Shown here: positions 34,908-42,476 of the stretch, piece by piece | Position numbering within the stretch: the first letter of the stretch is position 1 | Layout: each line of letters starts with the position of its first letter | NCBI GenBank assembly: GCA_003963245.1 | Contig: RXJX01000007.1 | Location: forward strand, 62,001-126,000 | Reading direction: 5' to 3' | Origin: Neisseriaceae bacterium | Lineage (GTDB): Bacteria; Pseudomonadota; Gammaproteobacteria; Burkholderiales; UBA11063 | Length of the DNA stretch: 64,000 nt | The notes under the pieces: generated by a model | The model's input: the letters and a program-made list of their open reading frames with translations, nothing else | What the model was told of the DNA's origin: nothing | Database searches by the model: none | Made by a program: the position numbers and the translations under genes

Positions 34908-35276
34908 ATGAGTAAAATTATTACAAATTGCCCCTCGTGTAAATCAAAAGAGTTAAATGTCATTAAAATTGAATGTAACTCATGTAAAACTAAATTTGAG
35001 GGTAATTTTGACATTCCTGAATTATTGCAGTTGAGTGATGATGATCTTAACTTTATCATTAACTTTGTTAAGTGTTCTGGCAGTTTAAAGGAGATGAGTA
35101 AAATTCATAAGGTATCATATCCAACGTTTAGAAACCAGTTAAATCAATTGATCGAACGCTTAAATCAACTCGAACAAAAAGAGCAATTCGATGCAAATAA
35201 AGTTCTTGAAATGTTAGAAAATGGGCAAATTACAGCGACAGAAGCAGCAGCTCTGCTGAGTAGCAAATATGCATAA
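34908..35276 (+). CDS. DUF2089-type zinc-ribbon/HTH protein
   Basis: A 122-residue protein with an N-terminal zinc ribbon (CPSCKSKELNVIKIECNSCKTKFEG, CxxC twice) and a helical part with a putative helix-turn-helix (SLKEMSKIHKVSYPTFRNQLNQ), ending in LEMLENGQITATEAAALL. This layout is DUF2089. A DNA-binding regulator role is inferred. Two paralogous membrane proteins follow on the same strand, in the order seen for regulator plus membrane target. Confidence 0.78.
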   Translation: MSKIITNCPSCKSKELNVIKIECNSCKTKFEGNFDIPELLQLSDDDLNFIINFVKCSGSLKEMSKIHKVSYPTFRNQLNQLIERLNQLEQKEQFDANKVLEMLENGQITATEAAALLSSKYA

Positions 35277-35434
35277 AATATAATTTAGTTAGATTTTCAA
35301 AATTTACTCAAGAAGTCATTCACTTAATAAGCTAGAATGTGATTTAGTGGATATTATGTTGTAGTAAAGTCAAATCTAAATAATTAACTGTTTTAAATTT
35401 CTCTCAGAAGCTACTATTAAAACTTGGGGGTATC

Positions 35435-36148
35435 ATGAATTATGAAAGTTATAGAAAGCGTCTGCAATATTTACTGGTTACTGGTAAGATATCTCGAGAT
35501 GAATATAATCTATTAATCAAAATCGTAAATCAGAATTTAAGTTTTACAGCTAGATTTTTTTCATTATGTATTAACCCTTTTGCTCATATCAAATCATTTG
35601 ATTTACTAAGTTTAGGAATTATGGGGATAGTTTACTTGAGCATAATTGGTACACAATTACATTTACATTATGATGGTTTAATTGGATTCTCTGTGTTAAA
35701 TAAACATAAAAGGATTAATGAAGTTCAGCTTTTGCTTGAGCAGTTATTTACTTGGGTAGTTTGGGTCTTTATTGCTTCATTAAATCTTACAATTATTAGA
35801 GTTAATAATTTTCGGCATATTGATTTGATTAATTTTAGTCTAATAGTAAAATTTCCATACTTGTTATTGGCGACAATATGTTATCTACTGTATCTTCTTA
35901 ACCCTGATGTATTAAGTTTTAGTGTTAGTACTAGTAGTAGTTTATTAACAAAAGTTCTCAATATGCTACTATCAGTAGTTTCTTATACATTTTTGATTTG
36001 GGTCGTTGTGTTATACTTTAATGCATTGAAAGAATCTTCGGGATTAGTTGGTGGCAAATTATGGCTATGCTTTATTAGTGCGTTTATCATTACAAATGTA
36101 GTTTTGTTTGCTGTTGTTGAACCATTAATTAATAGAATCATATTCTAA
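35435..36148 (+). CDS. Membrane protein, paralogue A (Yip1-like topology)
   Basis: A 237-residue protein with a cytoplasmic start resembling a SHOCT-like helix pair (YLLVTGKISRDEYNLLIK), the segment NPFAHIKSFDLLSLGIMG, and about five membrane helices. The next gene has the same layout and matching blocks. Similarity to Yip1-type proteins is by topology only. ATG follows CTTGGGGGTATC. Confidence 0.6.
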   Translation: MNYESYRKRLQYLLVTGKISRDEYNLLIKIVNQNLSFTARFFSLCINPFAHIKSFDLLSLGIMGIVYLSIIGTQLHLHYDGLIGFSVLNKHKRINEVQLLLEQLFTWVVWVFIASLNLTIIRVNNFRHIDLINFSLIVKFPYLLLATICYLLYLLNPDVLSFSVSTSSSLLTKVLNMLLSVVSYTFLIWVVVLYFNALKESSGLVGGKLWLCFISAFIITNVVLFAVVEPLINRIIF

Positions 36149-36158
36149 TGAATTAAAT

Positions 36159-36851
36159 ATGGATAAAAATAAAGAAGAGCTATCGAACTTATTAAATAAC
36201 AGAGTAATTTCACCCAAAGAGTTTACTCTATTGAGCTTTAAGCGAGGTGGCAAGAGAAGTGTTATTGTTTACTGTATTAGTTTTATAAAAAATCCATTCG
36301 TTAGAATTAACGGTTGGTTTGGGCTAGTTCTGGCTGCTCTGATAATCTTAGTTACTGGTTTGTTGGCATGGTTTGGGCAATTTCACTTTCCCGGATTATT
36401 AGATCATAGTGAGTTATCACCATCTAAACATTTAGATTTTACTGTTATAGTAATGGAAATATTAATTTCATGGTTAATCATTAGTACGATGTTTTTAATC
36501 ATGGCAAAAATATTTAAAGCTTCCTCGTTACGTTATGTTGATTTTTTTAATTATTGTGGAATTGCCAGAATTCCGTATGTAATATTATCAATAATGTTAT
36601 TAATCTTAAGACATTTTGATAATAGATTATTTTTGACTGCCGGTAATAAATCTGGGTTTATCAGTGTTGTTGATTTTGTTTGGATGGGTGTGTTTTATGG
36701 AATATATTTCTGGCAACTATATTTATATTATGGAGCCTTTCAAAATGCAAGTGGGATAATTAACAGGACTAAATTATGGAGCGGTTTTATTTTATCTTTA
36801 ATGATTAGTGAGGGAGTTACCTTGGGATTTATTAGCTCTTTTATTGTCTAA
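36159..36851 (+). CDS. Membrane protein, paralogue B (Yip1-like topology)
   Basis: A 230-residue protein starting ten bases after paralogue A. It repeats the plan: N-terminal LLNNRVISPKEFTLL, then NPFVRINGWFGLVLAALI, about five helices, FRRYVDFFN-like block seen here as LRYVDFFNYCGIARIPYVI (compare FRHIDLINFSLIVKFPYLL in A). The pair likely arose by tandem duplication and may form a complex. Function unknown. Confidence 0.6.
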   Translation: MDKNKEELSNLLNNRVISPKEFTLLSFKRGGKRSVIVYCISFIKNPFVRINGWFGLVLAALIILVTGLLAWFGQFHFPGLLDHSELSPSKHLDFTVIVMEILISWLIISTMFLIMAKIFKASSLRYVDFFNYCGIARIPYVILSIMLLILRHFDNRLFLTAGNKSGFISVVDFVWMGVFYGIYFWQLYLYYGAFQNASGIINRTKLWSGFILSLMISEGVTLGFISSFIV

Positions 36852-37294
36852 ATTTTTTCAAAATTAATGTATACAACTGAAAAATTCTTTTTTTTCGAGT
36901 AACTTAAATGTGAGTTTCCCAGTATGCTTTATAATAAATTTCGAATGCTTTTATTGTTGGACTAAATGTCAAGTTTTTATGAGCTTTATTAGTGTGTTTT
37001 TGCTCTTCGTGTTAAATTTTAGTCTTCGTAAGATCCATGTTTGAATTATATTTTAATCAAGGTTAATGCTAATTTGTACTGAGTTTGTTATTGTTTATTA
37101 ATTTATATCAAGTGGTTATACTTAACGGTGTTTAAGGGGGGGATTAGAATCTTGATTTTTTAAAAATGATGTGTTACAATCGCCAACGTTTGAAAAAATA
37201 ACGTCTGATTAAAGTGTAAATTTTGCTTGTCAGACGGAGTTAGATTAATTCAAAGGAGTAACCATAACTGGTTTTTTAAAATGCTGGAGGATTT
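36852..37294 (+). other. Intergenic leader region upstream of moxR
   Basis: 443 bases with no gene of normal size. It holds the promoter at 37152-37180, a hairpin at 37202-37236 (arms CGTCTGA and TCAGACG) in the transcribed leader, an AAAGGAG sequence at 37252-37258 not followed by a start, and a five-codon open frame (37281-37298) whose TGA overlaps the moxR ATG. Confidence 0.5.
37152..37180 (+). promoter_or_regulatory. Sigma-70 type promoter of the moxR-bat operon
   Basis: TTGATT (37152-37157) and TACAAT (37175-37180) with an ideal 17-base spacer. Transcription would start near 37187, giving a leader of about 108 bases before moxR. Confidence 0.6.
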
Positions 37295-38251
37295 ATGACC
37301 GAACATGAACAGTTTCAACAATTACTTAATTATCTAAATAGCCGAGTGGTTGGACAATCTGAACTAACCAAGCGCTTACTCATTGCATTATTATCATCAG
37401 GACATCTCTTAGTTGAAGGTGCACCGGGGCTTGCTAAAACTACCGCGATTAAAACTTTATCTTCTTGTATTGACTGCTCTTATCATCGAGTTCAGTTTAC
37501 ACCAGATTTATTACCAGCAGATTTAACTGGTACTGATGTTTATATTCCTGAGCAACATACATTCCAATTTCAATCTGGTCCCTTATTTCATAATTTCTTA
37601 TTAGCCGATGAAATTAATCGTGCACCGGCTAAAGTTCAGTCGGCATTACTTGAAGCTATGGGTGAGAAACAAATCACCGTTGGAAAACAAACCTATCCAT
37701 TGCCACAATTATTCCTGGTTATGGCAACGCAAAATCCGATTGAACAAGAAGGAACTTATCCTTTACCTGAAGCGCAACTAGATCGTTTTATGCTGCATGT
37801 TAAGATTGCTTATCCAGATGCGGCTGCAGAGGCACAAATTTTAGCACTGAATCGCGTAAATAATAATAGTGCGGATGCTAATCGTCCACGAATTACGCAA
37901 GAAGCGATTTTTACAGCGCAGCAACAACTGGCTAATATTCATTTAAGTCATGCTTTAGAAGAATACATCATTCAACTGATTATGGCAACTCGTTATCCAC
38001 AAAAATACCAAGCAGAACTAGCTAAATGGATCAGTTTTGGTGCCAGCCCTCGTGGAACAATTGCGCTAGAACGCACTGCTCGTGCTCATGCATGGCTGGA
38101 AGGTCGCGACTATGTTACTCCGCACGATATTCACGTGATGATTCACGAAGTCCTTCGTCATCGGATTTTACTTACTTTTGAAGCTGAGGTTGAAGGTATT
38201 AATAGTGATCAAATCATTGATAAAATCCTAAATGTAGTTCCGATTCCTTAG
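37295..38251 (+). CDS. MoxR-family AAA+ ATPase
   Basis: AAA+ ATPase (318 residues) thought to act as a chaperone for proteins with von Willebrand A domains. Walker A GAPGLAKT (42-49), Walker B LLADEINRAPAKVQSALLEAM, sensor I MATQNPIEQEGTYPLPEAQLDRF, and the sensor II region FGASPRGTIAL are intact. TGGAGGATTT precedes the ATG. It heads a seven-gene operon with DUF58, DUF4381 and the BatA-D proteins, the usual MoxR-Bat set. Confidence 0.92.
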   Translation: MTEHEQFQQLLNYLNSRVVGQSELTKRLLIALLSSGHLLVEGAPGLAKTTAIKTLSSCIDCSYHRVQFTPDLLPADLTGTDVYIPEQHTFQFQSGPLFHNFLLADEINRAPAKVQSALLEAMGEKQITVGKQTYPLPQLFLVMATQNPIEQEGTYPLPEAQLDRFMLHVKIAYPDAAAEAQILALNRVNNNSADANRPRITQEAIFTAQQQLANIHLSHALEEYIIQLIMATRYPQKYQAELAKWISFGASPRGTIALERTARAHAWLEGRDYVTPHDIHVMIHEVLRHRILLTFEAEVEGINSDQIIDKILNVVPIP

Positions 38252-38310
38252 GAATACACTTTCATATATCCTGAGTAAAAATTTTATCAATATCTAGTGA
38301 ATGAAAAATT

Positions 38311-39207
38311 ATGACTAAAGGCATTAATCCGGAAATTAATGAGCTTTTGGCGATGCGCTATTGCGCAGCCGAATTGCAGCTCTTTAATCCTAATAAAGTT
38401 AATTCGGTAACTAATGGTATCAATGCTTCGCATGCCCGTGGACGGGGGATGGACTTTGACGAAGTACGGCGTTATCAGGCGGGAGATGATATTCGCTTGA
38501 TTCATTGGCCGCTGACTGCGAGATCTGGTAAAGCTTATACCAAAGTTTATCATGAAGAACGTGAACGCTCAGTTTATCTATTGATTGATCAATCCTCTTC
38601 AATGCGCTTTGCGACTAGAGTTGCCTTTAAAAGCGTGATTGCAGCACGAGTTGCCGCTTTATTAGGTTGGGCAGCATTGGCACAACATCAACAAGTTGGT
38701 GGAGTCGTTTTTGATGAGCAGGGAGCGGAATATATCAAACCGCGGCGTAGTCGTCAGTCTTTATTAGACGTTTTTAATCTTTTGACTTACCCGCGGAGAA
38801 ATCGTCAGCAGGGCGGCTTGGCAAATTCTTTGCAGTTCATTTTACGCCAAATTCAATCAGGTAGCACGGTAATTGTCTTGAGTGATTTTTGTAGTTTAGA
38901 TAATGATGCAGAACAATATTTGCGCCTGATTGCTCATAAATGTGAGTTGATTAATTTGTTGGTCTATGATCCGCTTGAGGCTAGTTTGCCTGATCGGGGA
39001 ATATTTAGCTTTACTGATGATGGTAGTGCGCGTTTGGAGATTGGTGATACTTTGCAAATTAAAGAACGTTATGCACAACCTTTTGCTAAACGAGTAGATC
39101 ATTTGCGTAATTTATCACGACAAAATCGGATGCAATTTATGACACTGGCAACTAATGATGACTTGGCAGCAGTATTAAAAGCTGGAGTAAACAGAAGTGG
39201 AAAATAA
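38311..39207 (+). CDS. DUF58 domain protein
   Basis: A 298-residue protein with the DUF58 core GMDFDEVRRYQAGDDIRLIHW followed by VYLLIDQSSSMRF, a degenerate VWA-type metal site (DxSxS), and VIVLSDFCSLD. DUF58 proteins regularly follow moxR and are presumed ATPase substrates or adaptors. It lacks the N-terminal membrane segments of longer DUF58 proteins. The end overlaps the next gene by 11 bases. Confidence 0.88.
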   Translation: MTKGINPEINELLAMRYCAAELQLFNPNKVNSVTNGINASHARGRGMDFDEVRRYQAGDDIRLIHWPLTARSGKAYTKVYHEERERSVYLLIDQSSSMRFATRVAFKSVIAARVAALLGWAALAQHQQVGGVVFDEQGAEYIKPRRSRQSLLDVFNLLTYPRRNRQQGGLANSLQFILRQIQSGSTVIVLSDFCSLDNDAEQYLRLIAHKCELINLLVYDPLEASLPDRGIFSFTDDGSARLEIGDTLQIKERYAQPFAKRVDHLRNLSRQNRMQFMTLATNDDLAAVLKAGVNRSGK

Positions 39208-39673
39208 TAGTTTAGCAGATTTAAAAGACATCCATCTGCCAGCACCCGTATCAATATTTCCTCTCGCACCGGGATGGTATATTGTCTTGGCAGTCTTGCT
39301 TGTGATTATAATTTTGTTTATTTTATGGCAAATGCGTCGGGCAAGTAAGCAGTATAAATTGAAGCAGGTTTTGGCTTTGCTGGCACAGATTGAAGCGAAA
39401 GCAGAATCTTCGGATGCTGAGCAACGAGAAGAAGTTCTTCCTGAAATTTCAATCTTATTGAAACGAGTAGCGCGCGAGAAATTTAGCGAGTTGCATCCTC
39501 AAAATTTATTTGGTGAAAAATGGTTGCAATTTCTCGATCGCAGCGGCAAAACAACTGAATTTACCAGTGGTGCTGGACGAATTTTACTTGATGTTTATAA
39601 ACGGCAATCTTTGGAGAGTCCACAAGAACTTTTGGGTGTAGTTAAAAATTGGTTAAGGACAGTAATATTATGA
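39197..39673 (+). CDS. DUF4381-type membrane protein
   Basis: A 158-residue protein starting at GTG, with LADLKDIHLPAPVSIFPLAPGWY and one membrane helix (IVLAVLLVIIILFILW, about 29-46), then a cytoplasmic helical tail with LLKRVAREKF. The opening Pro/Leu-rich block plus helix is the DUF4381 pattern, always seen in MoxR-Bat operons. It overlaps batA by ATGA at 39670-39673. Confidence 0.85.
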   Translation: MENNSLADLKDIHLPAPVSIFPLAPGWYIVLAVLLVIIILFILWQMRRASKQYKLKQVLALLAQIEAKAESSDAEQREEVLPEISILLKRVAREKFSELHPQNLFGEKWLQFLDRSGKTTEFTSGAGRILLDVYKRQSLESPQELLGVVKNWLRTVIL

Positions 39674-40662
39674 TTCAAGTTACTTATCCATGGATTTTTC
39701 TGGCAATATTTTTGCCTTTTATCGTACGTTACTTTTTTCCTGCAGTAAAAAATGAGCAGTCTTCGGCACTAAAAGTTCCTTTTTTTAGTCAACTGCAGCA
39801 AACTTTTGCTCACGGTGATAGCTCTGGGAAACCTAAAGGGCTATCTTCATTAAAATACCTTGCGTTACTGATCTGGATGTTAATGGTTGTTTCTGGTGCG
39901 GGAGTGCAGTGGCTGGGTAAACCGTTGACTCTTCCGCAAAGTGGACGTGATTTATTGATGGCAATTGATTTATCTGGCAGTATGCAAACTCCAGATATGC
40001 AAACCAGTAGCGGTCAAGAAACGCGGATTGACGTTGTAAAAAGGGTTGCTAATCAGTTTATCAACGGACGCACAGGTGATCGTTTAGGTTTGATTTTATT
40101 TGGTTCGCGACCATATTTGCAAACACCGTTGACTTTTGATCGCAAGACTGTCGGGCAAATGTTAAATGATGCAACTTTGGGAATTGCTGGACCACAAACG
40201 GCAATTGGTGATGCGATTGGTTTATCAGTTAAGCAATTTCTTAATTATCCTGGTGATAGCAAAGCTCTGATATTACTCACTGATGGTGGAAATAATGCTG
40301 GCGTAATGCAGCCTTTGGCTGCAGCTAAACTTGCGGCACAAGAGCACATTAAAATTTATACGATAGGGCTTGGTGCCAGTCAGATGGCGATACCGGGAAT
40401 ATTTGGTACTCAAATTGTTAACCCTTCCAGCGATTTGGATATTGATAGCTTAAAACAAATTGCTCAAATTACCGGCGGTGAATTTTTTCGTGCAGAAGAT
40501 GGCGCAGCTCTATCCGATATTTATGCGCGGATTAACCAGCTTGAACCAGTTAAATCGGATGCAATTACCATTCGTCCGGTAACTCCACTTTATCCGTGGA
40601 CACTTGGAGTGGCATTGGGGCTAAGTTTTTTATTAATAGTTATTCGGTTGTGGAGAAAATAA
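39670..40662 (+). CDS. batA: VWA domain membrane protein, BatA-like
   Basis: A 330-residue protein with an N-terminal helix (YPWIFLAIFLPFIV), a second helix near residue 65, a von Willebrand A domain with the MIDAS motif DLSGSMQTPD, and a C-terminal helix (WTLGVALGLSFLLIVI). The VWA domain faces the periplasm. ATG 39670 was chosen because its ATGA overlaps the stop of the DUF4381 gene; an upstream TTG has no support. Bat proteins have been linked to stress tolerance. Confidence 0.88.
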   Translation: MIQVTYPWIFLAIFLPFIVRYFFPAVKNEQSSALKVPFFSQLQQTFAHGDSSGKPKGLSSLKYLALLIWMLMVVSGAGVQWLGKPLTLPQSGRDLLMAIDLSGSMQTPDMQTSSGQETRIDVVKRVANQFINGRTGDRLGLILFGSRPYLQTPLTFDRKTVGQMLNDATLGIAGPQTAIGDAIGLSVKQFLNYPGDSKALILLTDGGNNAGVMQPLAAAKLAAQEHIKIYTIGLGASQMAIPGIFGTQIVNPSSDLDIDSLKQIAQITGGEFFRAEDGAALSDIYARINQLEPVKSDAITIRPVTPLYPWTLGVALGLSFLLIVIRLWRK

Positions 40663-40663
40663 A

Positions 40664-41671
40664 ATGTTAGGGTCATTTCATTTTATACGTCCATGGTGGT
40701 GGTTGGCACTAATTCCAGCGCTCTTGATTGTTATTTTATGGTATAAAAAATCTCATGCAAGTAATAATAATTGGAAAGAATACTGCGATCCACATTTACT
40801 TGAGCATATTTTAGTCGGTACGCCTTCTGCTCGTTCAAATTGGTTGCTTGCGCTATTTGCATTAGTTTGGCTTTTTATGGTATTTGCACTAAGTGGTCCC
40901 AGCTGGTCACGTTATGCTGCACCTGTTTATCAAAAAAATATTGCTCGGGTTATTGTCCTAGATGTTTCACAATCAATGAATGCTACCGATATTACACCTT
41001 CGCGTATGCAACGGGCTAAATATAAGGTTCTTGATTTGCTGCATGCAATCAAAGAAGGGCAGACCGGAATGGTGGTTTTTTCAAGCAGTGCATTCGTCGT
41101 CTCTCCACTAACTGCAGATAGCAATACTATCGCTTCAATGGTACCAGTGCTTGATTCAAATATTGTGCCAGTGCAAGGTTCGGATATTGCAGCGGGACTA
41201 GCTAAGGCTGGCGAGCTATTTAAACAATCAGGTTCAACCCGTGGTGAAATTATCTTGATTACTGACAGTTCTCCATCTGCGAGTGCATTGACTGAGGCTA
41301 CTAATTTGGCAAAACAAGGGTTTGTGACTTCTGTTTTGGCAATTGGAACCAAAGAAGGAACACCTGCGAGAGACAATAATGGTAATTTTGCAACTGATGC
41401 TAATGGTAATATTAGTTTAGCTCACCTCGATAGCAGTGGTTTAGAAAAGCTGGCACAAGCAGGAAACGGTGAATACGTAGGGTTTACAGGAGATAATTCA
41501 GATGTTGATGGCTTGCTGAAAGCTGCTACTTTGAATGATCTTGATGCTAAAGCTTCTGCTGAGTCGCAAACTGAAAGTTTATGGCAGGATCGTGGCGATT
41601 ATTTGATTTGGGTAGCATTAATTTTAGTTGCATTCTTAGCTCGTAGAGGTTGGTTGGAGAAAATATGTTAG
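40664..41671 (+). CDS. batB: VWA domain membrane protein, BatB-like
   Basis: A 335-residue paralogue of batA: helices near 10-25 and 60-78, VWA domain with LDVSQSMNATDITPSRMQRAK as a MIDAS (DxSxS), ITDSSPSAS, and a C-terminal helix (LIWVALILVAFLARRG). It follows batA by one base and overlaps batC by 7 bases. BatA and BatB probably pair across the membrane. Confidence 0.88.
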   Translation: MLGSFHFIRPWWWLALIPALLIVILWYKKSHASNNNWKEYCDPHLLEHILVGTPSARSNWLLALFALVWLFMVFALSGPSWSRYAAPVYQKNIARVIVLDVSQSMNATDITPSRMQRAKYKVLDLLHAIKEGQTGMVVFSSSAFVVSPLTADSNTIASMVPVLDSNIVPVQGSDIAAGLAKAGELFKQSGSTRGEIILITDSSPSASALTEATNLAKQGFVTSVLAIGTKEGTPARDNNGNFATDANGNISLAHLDSSGLEKLAQAGNGEYVGFTGDNSDVDGLLKAATLNDLDAKASAESQTESLWQDRGDYLIWVALILVAFLARRGWLEKIC

Positions 41672-42476
41672 GGTCAAAATTAATACCGCAGCGTATGGCG
41701 CTTCGCGGAATTGGTGTAGTGCTTAGCTTGATGTTGTCCAATTCTGCTTTTGCCTTCAGTTTTCAAGATTTATGGTTTAATCAGAATCAACAAGCAGCAA
41801 GGTTATTAGATCAGCAAAAGAATAGTGAAGCAGCAGCAAAATTTAGTGATAATCATTGGAAGGGTGTTGCTTACTATCGCGATAAAAAATATGATCAAGC
41901 TTTGGAAGTGTTTAAGCAGGATAAAACTGCTAATGGTTGGTACAATCAAGGTAATACTTTAGCGCAAATGCAAAAATATCAGGAAGCCATTGATGCTTAT
42001 ACCAAAGCGCTGGAATTACAAAAAAATTTTCCAGATGCTCTGCATAATCGCGAATTGGTTAAAAAATTGAAGCAACAGCAAGAGCAACAAAATAAACAAG
42101 ATCAGAAAGATCAGAAAGATCAGAAAGATCAGAAAGATCAGAAAGATCAGAAAGATCAGAAAGATCAGAAAGATCAGAAAGATCAGAAAGAAAAAAAAAC
42201 AGCCCTGAAAATCCAGATAAGAAAGATAATCCGGCAGATAAGGCTAAACAAGATCAAAATCAGCAGCAGGCTCAGCAAAATCAAGCCAAGCCAACTCCAA
42301 CTCCGGGAGCTACGCCAACGCCAGCTGCAGCTAATAACATGAATAATAATCCGCAAAATTATCAGGATCAGGAGCTACGGGCCGCGTTATCACAAATTCC
42401 AGATGATCCGGGTGGGCTTTTAAGAAATAAATTTTTACGTGATTATCAAAATGAACAGCAGCAGGGTGGAAACTAA
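41665..42476 (+). CDS. batC: TPR protein, BatC-like, frame interrupted at A9 run
   Basis: Start at ATG 41665 after TTGGAGA. Signal peptide (ending SAFA), then TPR repeats (WYNQGNTLAQMQKYQEAIDAY). Ten DQK repeats follow, then a run of nine A (42191-42199). In the zero frame the reading drifts into a lysine-rich tail and stops at 42342. A -1 shift at the A run restores NSPENPDKKDNPADKAKQD and ends with SQIPDDPGGLLRNKF, the usual BatC ending, with TAA at 42474-42476 overlapping the batD ATG. The shifted product is 270 residues. So the gene is either slippage-dependent, phase variable, recently broken, or misread. Confidence 0.8.
42100..42189 (+). repeat. Ten perfect copies of a 9-bp tandem repeat
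   Basis: GATCAGAAA is repeated ten times without any change, encoding Asp-Gln-Lys each time within batC. Because the unit is nine bases, copy-number change keeps the frame. Perfect identity, including synonymous positions, suggests recent expansion. Confidence 0.95.
42191..42199 (+). other. A9 slippery run / frame break in batC
   Basis: Zero-frame codons GAA-AAA-AAA-ACA present a perfect A-AAA-AAA heptamer. A -1 slip gives AAC-AGC-CCT and continues to 42476. One more A would also join the frames. Confidence 0.65.

Noticed and set aside
42100-42189. CRISPR-like array
   Set aside because: The nine-base units are contiguous with no spacers and are in frame within batC.
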